From Oscarella lobularis (lineage: Eukaryota > Porifera > Homoscleromorpha > Homosclerophorida > Oscarellidae), in NCBI RefSeq assembly GCF_947507565.1, contig NC_089176.1, positions 2,418,001 through 2,482,000 on the forward strand: a stretch of DNA of 64,000 bases. Direction: 5' to 3'. Below are positions 16,401 through 27,652 of this stretch, in pieces. The translations under genes were made by a program, and so were the position numbers. The first letter of the stretch is position 1, and every line of letters starts with the position of its first letter. Under the pieces are notes generated by a model. The model was not told where the DNA came from. It worked only from the letters and a program-made list of their open reading frames with translations, and made no database searches.

Positions 16401-19400
16401 GTGAAACGTCTTGTGAAGATGGGGTGTTCTTTGAAATATAAGAAGGTAGAACTTTATTGTCTTGTTGATTTCTCAATAACCTTTTCAATACTTAGTGGGA
16501 TAACAACAGTTTGTTACATTTGACATGCTCTAAAGGTGGACACGTTCACGTCGTAAAATATCTTGTTAAATCTGGCGCTGATTTTAATGAAAAAAATGGC
16601 GTAACTTGGTGATTTCTCAATTTTGGCAATCGTGATTTCTGTTTTGTAGTCTGGTGAAACTCCTCTAATGTTGGCAAGTGCGCAGGGATTTTTTTCTGTC
16701 GTCACATACCTTTCTTCTGTTGGATCTTGTGATTCTTCTTTTGTTTTAATGTCAGAGGTATGTATGGTTGGTGAACGCATTGTTTGGTAATACACAATAT
16801 TCTTTATATAGAAAAGTATGAGTCCTTTGCATTATGCTTGCAAAAATGGACATAAAAATGTGGCAGATTTTTTGATTAGTAACATTATTTCGGACGACGT
16901 TTACTTGGACAAACCTGATAAAGTTAATATTATACTAATATTAGCATTGTGACCCATTCAAATTCTCTAAGGATAAGAAGACTCCTCTTGTTTACGCTTA
17001 CGAAAATGGAATGCTATCAGTGGTAGAGCAACTCGAATCAAGAGGATGTTCTCTAGATGTGGTAAGTTACTTTGATTTCCTTTTGAAAGTGTCGCGAATT
17101 TTCACTCGTGTAAAAAGTCAAGCAGCTGAAGATTCGCTTGACAGCTAGTTTATCGATTATTTCCATCTACTATTTTAGTTTTTGGATTAAGCAAAATCCC
17201 GTCGACTTGTTTTCTCACTCTTATGTTTCAAATAGGATGAGGCTTTGTTGACGTCAGTCTGTCAAAGCGGCTCGATTGCAATTGTTAATCGTATTATTGA
17301 ACGTAATGAAAAGATTGTTCGGGTAAGAATTGTTTGGCGAGAATTCGTACATTGTGAGCGCATCAAATTTTCTTCGCATAGGATGTTTGGAAATATTTTA
17401 GGAAAGCATGTGAAAAAAATCGGGTTGATGTAGCAATCTTTCTGCTGAGAAGATTTGATGAGTTACTTTCCGAGGTAGGTTAGAATTCGGTGTAAATTTA
17501 TGTTCAGTTTTTGTACTAGGATGGAAGAGACGCTTTATTAGTCGCATGTCAAAACGGTTGTCTTTGCGTGATTAATCATCTTGTCAAACGCGGTTTTTCT
17601 CTCACTCAAAAAACTAGTGTAACTCGTCTTGTCGTTTCTCTATTTCTTCTAGAGCAGTATTAAATATTTAGAATGAAAACGGCTTGATACACGTTTCCTG
17701 TAAATCAAATCATTCAAACGTAATTCATTATTTACTCGATTTGGAAGTGCAGTGCGATGACACGAACGAGGTAATCGCGCTTGACACATGCACACACTTG
17801 TCAAATATTCTCTATTAGGACGCGTATACTCCATTGATGATTGCGACCGAAAAGGGTAATCTTCCAGTTGTTCAAAGACTGTTGGAGCTTGGTTGTTCAC
17901 TTGAAAGCAAATCAAAGGCTAGATATCTAATTAAAAACAATCCAATGACAGTTAGGAACAATAGTTTTGTAGAATGGCAAACGTTTGTTGCATTTGGCTT
18001 GCGAAAATCGTCGCGCAAGTGTTGCCCACCTGCTTCTAGATGCCGGAGCAGCCCTCAATGACGTAGACAAAGTAAATTTAATCGGATGTGTCTAAAATTG
18101 TATGTTTACGATGGATTACCGAAGACTGGTGAAAGTGTTTTGAGGACGGCTTGTAGACGAAATTTGCTGTCCGTTGTTACTCGTCTTGCTGATAGCGGAT
18201 GTTCTCTTGAAGAAAAAACAAAAGTAAGACACATTTCGTGAACGATTTGATTTGAATTCGAAAGCAAATCAAAGACTAGATATCTAGTTGAATACTGAAT
18301 GACAGTTGGTCGTTTTGTAGAGTGGCGAAAGTTTGTTACATGTAGCTTGCAAAAATCGTCACGCAAGTATGGTTCACCTTCTTCTGGATGCCGGAGCAAC
18401 CGCCAATGAAGTCGACGAAGTAAATTTATATCGTACGTGTCTAAACTTGTATGTTAATGATGGATTACCGAAGACCGGTGAAAGTGTTTTGAGGACGGCT
18501 TGTAGACGAAATTTGCTGTCCGCTGTTACCCGTCTTGCTGATAGCGGATGTTCTCTTGAAGAAAAAACAAAAGTAAGACACAGTTCGTGAATGATTTGAT
18601 TTGAATTCTGATTGTGCATGCAGCAAGAAGAGACTCTACTGCATGCAGCAGGTGGCAAGGATGTAGCTGAGTTCCTCACTAGCAAAGTTGACGTTATGTT
18701 GAACGCATTGGATTTGGTATGTGCATGTGCAAGTACGTTTACAGTATAGTATCATTTTGTGTCATTAGAATGGGAATACTCCGTTGACGGCAGCATGTCG
18801 AAATCGTAAAGTAGACGTTGCTCTCTATCTGCAAGAAAGTGGCTGTTCAACTAATCAGAGAAACAAGGTACATATTACTCTTTTCGACCCGGGTGCTATA
18901 TACTGTATATGCAGCAAAAGCTTTATATTTTTCTCCGTTTTTATGAGCTCCTTTGATTCAGACTTAGATATACTTATAGTTTTATCTTATTCTTCACATT
19001 TATTCTTTTGCAGTTTGGCGAGTCGCCATTCTCTTGGTTCTTGGAATGCTGTTCGAATGTCCGCCACCCCAATCTCGAACATATAAAGCGATTTATTTCA
19101 GCTGGTGCTGAGATATCCTCTATGTCGACAGTACATTCTAATGATCTGAAAATTGATTTGGTTAGGGGTTTTTTTGTAGCGTTCAGAAGTCAATGTACTA
19201 CATCTGGCAGCACGGACGTATGATAATGAAAATTTTTGCCTTTTTTTTCTGAACGAAGGCGCCGATCCTAGTGGTCGCGATAAGGCAAGGCTTTGAACAA
19301 ACAGTAAATAACTCGATAGTTCGTAATGTTACGTCTCTTTACAGAGTGGAAAACTTCCGTACGAATATGCAAGTGGAAATGCGAGAAGGATTTTGAGAGA

Positions 19401-22278
19401 GGCTTGGGTAATTGATTCGCGTCTTCATCGCCTGCGATAAAATCAAAGCCAAACGTCTCTTTAGGTAACACGCCAATATTCGAAATTGAAAGAGTTGGGC
19501 GAGACTAAGCCTTCGAAGATCAAAGTTTGTCTAATAGGCGCGGCCGGCGCTGGGAAGACGACCCTTATGAATTCGTTGCGCCGAAAACAGTTGGAAGAAG
19601 CGCTGTCGTCGGTCAGCGAAGTGCACGTTGACGAATCGTCCGATCCAAGTCTAAGGACGGCTGGCATTGACATTATTGCGACAACGATCGACGAAGCAGG
19701 CGATGTGGTGTTTTGCGATTTCGCCGGTCAACCGAACTTTCATAAAACGCACAGTCTGTTCTTCTCGGAATCGACTACAATCTATCTTCTCGTCGTCAAT
19801 CTGGAGGAGCCTGACGAAGAACTGTACTCGTCGTCGTTGTATTGGCTGAGATTGACAAAGTGCAGCATCGGATCGTCTACGAATAACAGCGTTGTCATAA
19901 TCGGTAGCAGAGGCGACAAAACGGATGGGTGTAGGGTATTGAGACGGCTTCGAACGTCACTGAAGTCGAAATTCGAAGAGTTTTTTGACTTCTCTTCGGA
20001 ACCGTTTATTTTAGACTGTCGTCTTTCTACATCAGCGGGAATGCAAAATTTACGCAAAGTCATTTCGGAGCTGAAAACGAAGAGCATCGAAGTATGATCA
20101 GTTAGATGAATCTAAATTTTAGAATGAAAGATTTAATTTAGAAAGCTCCCGGTATTTTCAGTATTATAGAGTCAATACAGTCAACATTGTTACAACGACT
20201 GAGGGATATCAGTAAACAGTCTTTTCCTTTGAGAGCTCTAAAAGAAGCAAAACTTCTTCCAGAGTTCCTTAGGTATGCTCTTGTCTTTGGAATTTATTGT
20301 GAGTTAGTTTGGCTTTTCTTAGGGTGAGACGAGGCGACGATAACGTTTCACATTTGTCGTACATTTTCCTGAGAACGCGATATTTAACGTTTCCGTTTGA
20401 AGAAGAAGAAGACGATTTCGGTGACTTTCCGTCATTGAAGGAACAGGTACTGTGATTTAGTCTCTCTCTATATATACATGCCGACACCTTCTTATTGCAG
20501 ATAAAGACTGTTCATTGTCGTCAATTTGTTTTAAAGGACTTTTTTTGTCTCCTCGTTGACTCAAACGTTTACAGCGGTTTAGCGAAAGACACACTTTATC
20601 AATTTGTTCAATTTCTTCATGGAATTGGAGAGGTGTTATATATTCGTAGAGTTTTTCACAATTTGACTCTTATTTATACTATAGATTATTGAATTTGGTG
20701 ACAATATAATTCTGGATCCGCCGTGGCTTTGTCACAATGTAATCGGTCCTCTCATGTCACCGGAAACGTTTCCTGTTTGTTTGGAAGCAATTGACGACGG
20801 AGCAGTGAGTGCGGAGAGAATTGAGAAGGTCATTCGCCAATTCAATAAGCAGCATAGTCACTTTCCAGTCAACATTTTAATGCAATTGCTTTGCAGTTTG
20901 GAAATTTGCTATCCAGTTGCAGACGAACAAAACGTCTATCGATTTCCCGCTCTCATAACAGAAAGACGTCGGGACGAATTTTGGAAAAAGACGAAAACAT
21001 GATCGTGTACGTGGGCCGTCGTCTCCAGTGCAAGGACGAGACAGATATCATCGTTCCCGGAACGATTCCATTTCTGCAGACACGATCGGTCGTTCGTCTC
21101 GATCCGTCGCCTCAGATCTGGAAAGACGGCATGGTATTGGAGAAGCAAATCGACGAAATGACAACAGTCGAAGGACTTATTGAACTACAGGAGACAGCAA
21201 GGGCGATTGACGTGGTCGCTCGTGGTCCAGTCGATTCTGAAGCCGAATGCTGGGGCTTCGTCAAGGACATGCTGGAAATGGTTCGTAAAGTATTGGACGA
21301 TAGAAGTCCGGGCACGATCATCGACCACGAATTGCGTTTGAGTACGTCGGCGCTAAAGAAGTTAGTTGAGCGCCCACCAGCGCACAAACCGTCACTGATT
21401 GAAAGCGCCATATCAAACGACTCGCTAGTCAGTACGAAAGCAAAGATGGAGAAATACGCAGACACGCTTCGAGACTTGTTGATAGTTCCATCAGATCACT
21501 ACTGCCTACTTCCAAGAAAGGTTAAAATTGGTCTCCGGAAATGTCTGAATCTTCCAAGGGGAAGGCTTAATGCACTAGGCGAAGAATTGGGGCTAAGGGC
21601 GTCAGACGTGATTACTTGTACGGACTCGGAGAACATTCTCCGCATATGGAACAACCGCCGAGACGCATTGGTGTCAAAACTGGTAAATTGCTTGCGTAAG
21701 TGTGACTTGCTTGCTGCAATGTATGTACTCCACTGTGACGTTCCGTTCGTTCAGCTTCTGAATGATGAGGTACAACGTATTCTACCAATTCAAGTATTTG
21801 CTATTGTATCTGGCAATCTTTTTAGGCTTTAGCAGCGAAAGAGGCTTTTTCTAAAGTAGCCGATATTTCAGAGCACAAAGTTGATGCGAATAGAGAACCT
21901 CGGCACGTGATAGGTATAGTACTTATTATTTTTTATGCGGCTAATATCTATTTATAACTGTTAGATGACTCAAAGTCGCTGCCTCTGGAAGACCAAGTGG
22001 TTGAAGAGAGGCATATCGATTGTCTTGAAAAGGAAGTCTTTGACTGCGTGGACGATTTGCAAAAATTCACAGTGCATCTTCTTGGCTGGACTTCGACAAG
22101 AGCAAAACAATATCTGAACGATTGCTTTGGTCAAACAATCGCTACGAAGTTCTTTAACGTAACTAAGAAATGGACAGACATCAAAGGAACCGATGCAACA
22201 ATGGGAAAACTTCTTGAAGCGTTTGAAAAAGTCGAAAAGAAAGGAGCAGCTCTAAAGGTGCTATCCCAACTAAAATAA
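10477..22278 (+). CDS. Giant ankyrin-repeat Roc-COR GTPase with two death-fold domains (Roco family, DAPK-like order)
   Basis: The likely start is ATG 10477 (MGEERGVPSLASL). About 50 ankyrin repeats follow, nearly always one repeat of some 33 residues per exon, from 10688 to about 19400. Then come a Roc GTPase (from about 19490; P-loop GAAGAGKTT, G3 DFAGQPN, G4-like IIGSRGDKTD), COR (about 20142-21470, including VYRFPALI and VYVGRRLQC), a death domain (about 21500-21770) and a second death-fold domain (about 21990-22275, containing VKKWTDIKG-like VTKKWTDIKG and LLEAFEKVEKKG). The order ANK-Roc-COR-DD is that of DAPK1, but there is no kinase upstream; SMURF lies there instead. Roco proteins couple nucleotide binding to signalling, and death domains recruit partners by like-like contact, so a role in apoptosis or immune-type signalling is inferred. 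Two oddities are a triplicated ten-exon ankyrin block and a -1 frame change at 20990. Confidence 0.88.
10983..15848 (+). repeat. Tandem triplication of a ~1.64 kb, ten-exon ankyrin block
   Basis: Three units begin at the exon coding VTALHFGC: 10983, 12613 and 14259 (spacing 1630 and 1646 bp). Each unit carries ten ankyrin exons in the same order, from VTALHFGC and TPLHWACEWNKLD to the exon coding TSLMKACRGG (12464, 14111, 15749). Introns are copied along with exons. Units 2 and 3 are almost identical over long stretches of exon and intron; unit 1 is slightly more diverged, for instance lacking the extra bases that give AGAGALHLAC in units 2 and 3. This looks like a recent intragenic duplication. 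It also makes three near-identical antisense frames that are not genes. Confidence 0.95.
17973..18573 (+). repeat. Local duplication of a two-exon ankyrin pair
   Basis: Two ankyrin exons (17973 onwards, coding LLHLACENRRASVAHLLLDA, and the next, coding TGESVLRTACRRNLLS) recur 348 bp downstream (from 18321, coding LLHVACKNRHASMVHLLLDA, then the same TGESVLRTACRRNLLS exon). The flanking intron is copied too. The intron in front of the second copy contains a remnant of the preceding exon end (gaaagcaaatcaaag), marking the duplication breakpoint. A second, independent case of exon-unit duplication in this gene. Confidence 0.9.
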
Positions 22279-25127
22279 TAATAATAATAATAGTAATAAT
22301 ATAACAACAACGACGATAATAACGTTAATTGGAGAATAATAATTAGACGTAGGTTTAATTAATTAATTAATTACAATTTGTACATAAAGTTTGTACATTT
22401 TATTTAATTACTGCACGGCGTGCAGCTTAAGAAAGGTGGCTGTATGGGATTCTTTCATGTGACTTGTGCAGACCAGTGCCAGTTTTAGTGCAGATCGTAG
22501 GTCTAGAGTGCGTTAGTCTGAAATACAGTACTCTGAATCGACCTGACACGGATCCCGCGAGCCGGCGGCGCAATTCTCCGCGCATTACTGAACGTCCAAA
22601 GACTCCGCTCCGAAGATGGCGCAAGCGGTGAGGCGTTACTCAGCGCACGACTAGAAGTATCCGTGCTCAGCGCGACTCGCTCGCGAAGGCCATTTTCAGT
22701 CTATCTGCTGTCGCTAAGTACTGCACTGCTTATAGTTTTGCTACCGCGCAATCGGATAAGGAGACCGATCGTGCACGAACTGTAGTTGCCTGTTGGTTCG
22801 CGAGCCCTCATTGGGGTCCCCACCCGAGAATCGTCGACTGTCTATTGACGTCTTTGTTTTTTTACACTAGTTCGTACGTGTACGATCCAACGAGCGACGC
22901 GAATCGTCACCACGCGGCGAGAATCGGGGGTCATGGCTCCTCGTGTTCTCAACAGATATGACAGGATCCAATGCACGATTTTACTTCTACACGGCTGTAC
23001 ACTGACTCCTGTTTTCCTCTGCGTTCCTCTTTCTCTGTACTCTGTATCTCTCTGTTTCTGTATCTACCGTATATCCCTGTATCGTGGCTGTATCCTGCCG
23101 GCCCTAACTTTGAACGCCTACGCATCGCACGGACTATTTTGGAAGGTTACATTAACCGTTTTTAGTTTCATAGACGTTCTATTCCGACGTTGATTTACAG
23201 CTCTGAGGCTTGCGTTGGGGTTGACGGAAGTACACGGAAATCTTTTGGCACAGTTGAATTTTTGCCCCTCAAGATGCCATTGAAGTAAAACCCACGTGCG
23301 TTTTGTAGCGTTCCTAAGAGAGTTTGCACATCACAGAGACAGCCGTTCGCCTCCAATTGGGAAGTTCTGTTTTTTGTTTTCCGGTGAGAAATAAGTTCAG
23401 TGAGAGGCCCTCTTTGGGAACTGCTAATCTTCATCTGTGCAGGATTGTTTGGATCCGCCTCTTGATATTGGATACCTTTGAAGGCTGACTAACGGCGGGG
23501 ATATATTTGACATTGAACACTGGCGTTGAGATGAGGTACGGAAGTTTTATGCAGGGGAGTTCAACCTTTACTTCAGTTCTGTCTCGGCGAATTCTCCTTG
23601 CAATGTTGCTACGTGGGTTCTTTTATTATTTGTTTTGTTCTTTCTTACGCAGCTTGTTTGCCGTTCAATTATTGTTGATGACGACGAAGACGGAATCACG
23701 AAACCATTGACTTTAATTAATTAATTAATATTTACTTTTTTGGCGTGTAATACAATTAGGCGTAGGGTTCCTGCAAGAGAGCCCTGCGCAGGCTCGTCTC
23801 GCATGCACCATCGGCAGGTAAGTTTCGCTTAGATAGGGCAAAAAGCAGTAAATGTGGGGAGGAGTATGTTCAAATTTTATTAAATAAAGTCCCGGATGTA
23901 AAAATTAAACAAAAATGGTCTACCCTTCGTCTTTGATGCGAGGAGAGAAGAACTGTGGTCTCCCCTCTCCGCGTTGCTCGTCTCCCCATTTGGGGGAGAC
24001 GAGCCCTCACCTCCCCCACTGAGGGGAGAGGTGATCCGATGCTCCTTGTCCTCAGCGTCTTCTTAGGCGCTCCTTGTCCTCTTCTCAACTCACTCCCATT
24101 GAGGAGAGTGAGCAGGGAGCTAAGTTCCCCCCAGGTCCAAGGGGTGTGACATACTCCCATGTCATCCAGGGCGACTATCACCCAAGCCGCAAGGAGGAGG
24201 GCGCATTAGACGAGTTAACCTCCAGCCCCCAAGGAGGTGGGATCACCCAATCATCCCGCAGGTTAAGGCCTTCAGTATACCCCTTTAAGGCCCAAAGGGG
24301 GTACCCTCGCCACCGGGGCACTGGGGGAGTCATTAACCCAAGACCCGGGAGGACCGCGATTTTGCCCACAGCGTCTTGCCCAAGTGGGGGATGGTAGTTA
24401 TCACTCATACCACCAAGAGTAGGGCCGCTCTATCGCCCCGGCAGAGGTGCGGCCTCTTTTCGCTCTCGGCCCAGAGGGATGGCTGCGTCTGCCTCGTCGG
24501 ATTGGGGGGAACGACTACACGACAAAACAATTGATGCGGGGATTCTATGTGAATTACCTTGAAAAAAGGAAGAGACAAATCGCGGCTTCCAAACCCCAAG
24601 GAATTAGATTCTAGTTCTTTTTTTAGTTATGCAGCTTTCCTTTTGTATGGACCGTTTCATTAATTGCATATTTCGTCGGATTGGAAGAGAACTACACGAC
24701 GAAGGAACCGGCGCTTGGAAATCAATACATACTTACCTCGAACGAGTGAAAAGGGGGCCCCACTGCCTCCAGTAACACTCTCAGTAACGGTGGACGAGAT
24801 GCGTGCTTTTGTTCCGCAGAAAATCGTTCTGCGCGCGCTTTCTCGTCGAGTCACGAGCCTGAGGCGACGCGTCATCGCCCAATAGTTTCAAAGAACGCGA
24901 ATTCGTTCTCAGACGAGTCTTTCTCGCCTTCACTTGCGGCAAATCGATGCACAATTGGCTCGGAGAGATTGAAACGGCAATTTGACAGCCGCGTGCGAAG
25001 CAATCGACGACGTCCGAATGAATGGGAAGTCCCGGGCGAGCTTATCACGTGTGTATGCTAACAGTACAGAAGAAAACTTCAAAAGGAAGAACGGTCTTCC
25101 AAATAATGCTCTTACTCAATTGAATTT
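22279..25127. other. 2.8 kb intergenic DNA between the ankyrin-Roco gene and ACTR8
   Basis: The two flanking genes are convergent, yet the gap is far longer than others in this window. It begins with an A/T-rich ATA/TTAATTAA simple-repeat stretch (about 22276-22375), then ordinary sequence with short frames on both strands that I do not recognise, a GC-rich hairpin cluster at about 23960-24320, and a weak direct repeat around 24497 and 24672. It may be a decayed or non-autonomous mobile element, but no transposase or reverse transcriptase motif was seen. Confidence 0.5.
23976..24004. repeat. Perfect 12-bp-stem hairpin, first of a hairpin cluster
   Basis: GCTCGTCTCCCC at 23976-23987 and its exact reverse complement at 23993-24004 enclose a 5-nt loop. 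Further imperfect hairpins of similar C/G-rich make-up follow at about 24010-24035, 24090-24115 and 24279-24304. Confidence 0.85.
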
Positions 25128-27500
25128 CTACCATATAAACGGACATTTTTCGCGCAGAATTCTGATCCCACACGTTGCCCACTCAGCGTGACCAATCCAA
25201 AGATCTCGAGCACTGTCCAAACACGAAAGAATTGCACCTCCTTTCCATGACACCAACATCGGATCCAAATCCTAAAGAGAAAAAGCATCTCTCTATTCTC
25301 AATCTATCAGGGACCGTGTCTCTCGTACCTTTGGCTTAGCAATCACTTCCACCTGATTCAATTGAAAATGATGCGGCAATCGAGCTTGGAGTCGCGACTG
25401 GACGACTTGAGCGGCGCCGGGAAATGTCAAACCACCTCCAACCAGAAGTATGCAGCCGTACAGTCGACGTTTCACATCGTCACCAGCTAAAAAACAAATA
25501 TAATAAATAGATAACATACAACCGTTTCTATTTCTGTATTACGAAATGTGTCTATGCTTGTCTGTATGGCGGCGTCCAGAGGTAATAGGGTTTTGGGAAA
25601 GGAGACTTTTGTCGATTCGTGCATTGCATGCTTGACAGCCATAGAAACGCCTTCTTCTGTTGGCATTGGAGACGGCGTCATGCTGCTCAAGCCGCCACCG
25701 CCAACTCGAGCTGCTTTGCTTCCAGTTGGCTAAGACAAAAAATTAGAACAATGTTACGAAGGACAAAGTAGATTTTTCAATTCACTTCTGTAAGGTAGGG
25801 GTCGTCAAGGAGATCTTCTGAATCGTATTGATTCGCAGGCAACTCTTCGTCGTTGACTCGAGGAAACAAATCAGGATAAAACACCGCCTGCAACGTATTT
25901 ATAATTACAAATATTGAAGGTTGACCAAATGATCCTCTTACCAAAGGTGCAAGGCAAACTTCGTCTAGTAATTGCATCTGATAGGCAACGACTCGTTTTC
26001 CTGGGCACTCCACGTCGAAATTGTAGCTCTTAATCCCATACAACTCCTTTACAAACACAGGCATTATTCAATTATAAGAAAAGTCATATAGTCAGTGTTA
26101 CCATCTCGAGATAGCAGTGCGCTTCTTTGAGCGAATTGAGCAGAGCCGCATCAAATGGGTTCGAAACGTCGCATGCAGCGTAAGGAAAACTCGCCTAATA
26201 CACATGCACACAGTAACTGAAAAACCAAAAACGTCTAAAAACGCCCAGTACACAGTGTACCTGTTTCATAAGCTGATACAGAACGTCAGTTATATCCCTG
26301 CCCCCATAATTCAGTATGAACCTAAGAAAAGTCACTATGCATATATCATCCAAGTATCTTTTTCAACTGACCTCGACGCCGGATTGACTATTCCATCTTC
26401 AATGCAACAGACGCTCGTCTTCTCGTCCCCAACGTCCACGATGCACGCCGTCGGAACGCCGGCTCCGTACGCCGTACACGCCGATTCCTAAAGAATCAAT
26501 ACCGTTTATCGATACTATTCTATTTCGCCGAGGATATATCTACTTGTTGAATGAGAGCGGCGGCGAAGTGAAGACGCGACAGCATTACCGTCATCACCGT
26601 TTTCAAATTATTACGTGAAAACGAATCCGGAACGACGATGACCACCTGGTAGTCCTACGCATTCAAAGCCTCAAAATTCACGCGTGTATATGTATTGGAT
26701 GTCATAAGGGTACTTTGAAATTTTGAGGATCTATGTTCGTGCTTTGAACTATGGCCGAACGCCACAGAGTCTCCAGTTCGCAGAAGAGCCTCTCCGACGC
26801 ACGCGCCAGGCGACCGCGTTGAATTGGCCAGAACAGATCGTACGGTTCATCGGGAGAAATGTCGAGAGCCTCAAAAGAAAAAGAGAAAAGACAAATGATT
26901 GAAATCGCTTTACACACAAATTTTTTTTTCCATTACCGATTGGCCCGTCAGAAATGGAGGATTTTCGTTGACGTCGCTCCATTCGGATGGCGACGGTTCC
27001 ATCGTCTGTTGAGGAATTACTTTCTCGTTGAATCTTTTAATCTAATTAGAAGATTAATTTTTTAATTGATTCTTTTTCTTTTTCCGACTGTACTTGATCC
27101 TGAGACACGTTCGTCCTTCTCAATCCCATTCTCATGAGTTGTAGCGCGTGGCGAGCTCCGTTCAGCGCGAGTATTTGCGTCTCGCTCAAATCGTCGCGAA
27201 GCTAAGAGGAATTTTCGCTCGGGGTTTTCCTTTTCGGGCTTTTTTTCCTACCTCTTCTTTCTGCGTTTGCGTTTGGCGTTGGCGGCGGCGTCGGGCGATC
27301 GCATGCGGCATCGTCTTGGGAAGATAATTCGAGGCGAGACCGATGCGCAAGTTGCGCGAGCCCAGGCTCACGACCAGAACGGACGACGTTCGAAACGGCT
27401 GTGCGTCGATTTCTTCGATACGAGTAGCAGACTAATTTAGAGGTCGGTTTACTTCGGATGGCGTGTCCGTCGTTGGGCCTTGGACGACTTTCCGTGGCAT
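25128..27500 (-). CDS. ACTR8: Actin-related protein 8, subunit of the INO80 chromatin remodeller
   Basis: ARP8 is a nuclear actin relative that helps INO80 bind nucleosomes. The multi-exon minus-strand gene shows, in order, VLVVSLGSRNLRIGLAS and PKTMPHAIARR (actin phosphate-1 region, about 27290-27400), YDLFWPIQRGRL (about 26820), a segment with QESACTAYGAGVPTACIVD and VGDEKTSVCCIEDG (about 26390-26540), FILNYGGRDITDVLYQL, ILLVGGGLTFPGAAQ (about 25420) and the last exon coding LVSWKGGAILSCLDSARDLW and ILREKCPFIW with stop TAG at 25128-25130. These blocks match human ACTR8, including the ending. The ATG is at 27498-27500. The first intron is ambiguous: either a 21-nt GT-AG intron or a 57-nt intron with a poor donor; both keep the frame. 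Confidence 0.9.
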
Positions 27501-27652
27501 CTTCCTCGAAGGCGAGAGCACGCGCTAAACGCGCGCTGTGCGTAAACGATGCGTAGTCCTATATCGCTATGTACTTATGTATCTATGCTAGTTGTGTTCA
27601 CAATTAATATATTGTTAAGCGATTCTAGACTACAGTCTACTCCAAATAATTT

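Noticed and set aside
19900-19930. Loss of the Roc G4 motif (GSRGD in place of NKxD)
   Set aside because: Roco GTPases commonly have [T/S]xxD at this position, so SRGD is within family variation and not evidence of an inactive GTPase.
22933-23193. Hydrophobic 86-residue frame in the intergenic region
   Set aside because: An overlapping frame in another phase is equally open, there is no conserved motif, and Cys/Leu richness follows from a CTGT/CTCT-rich stretch.
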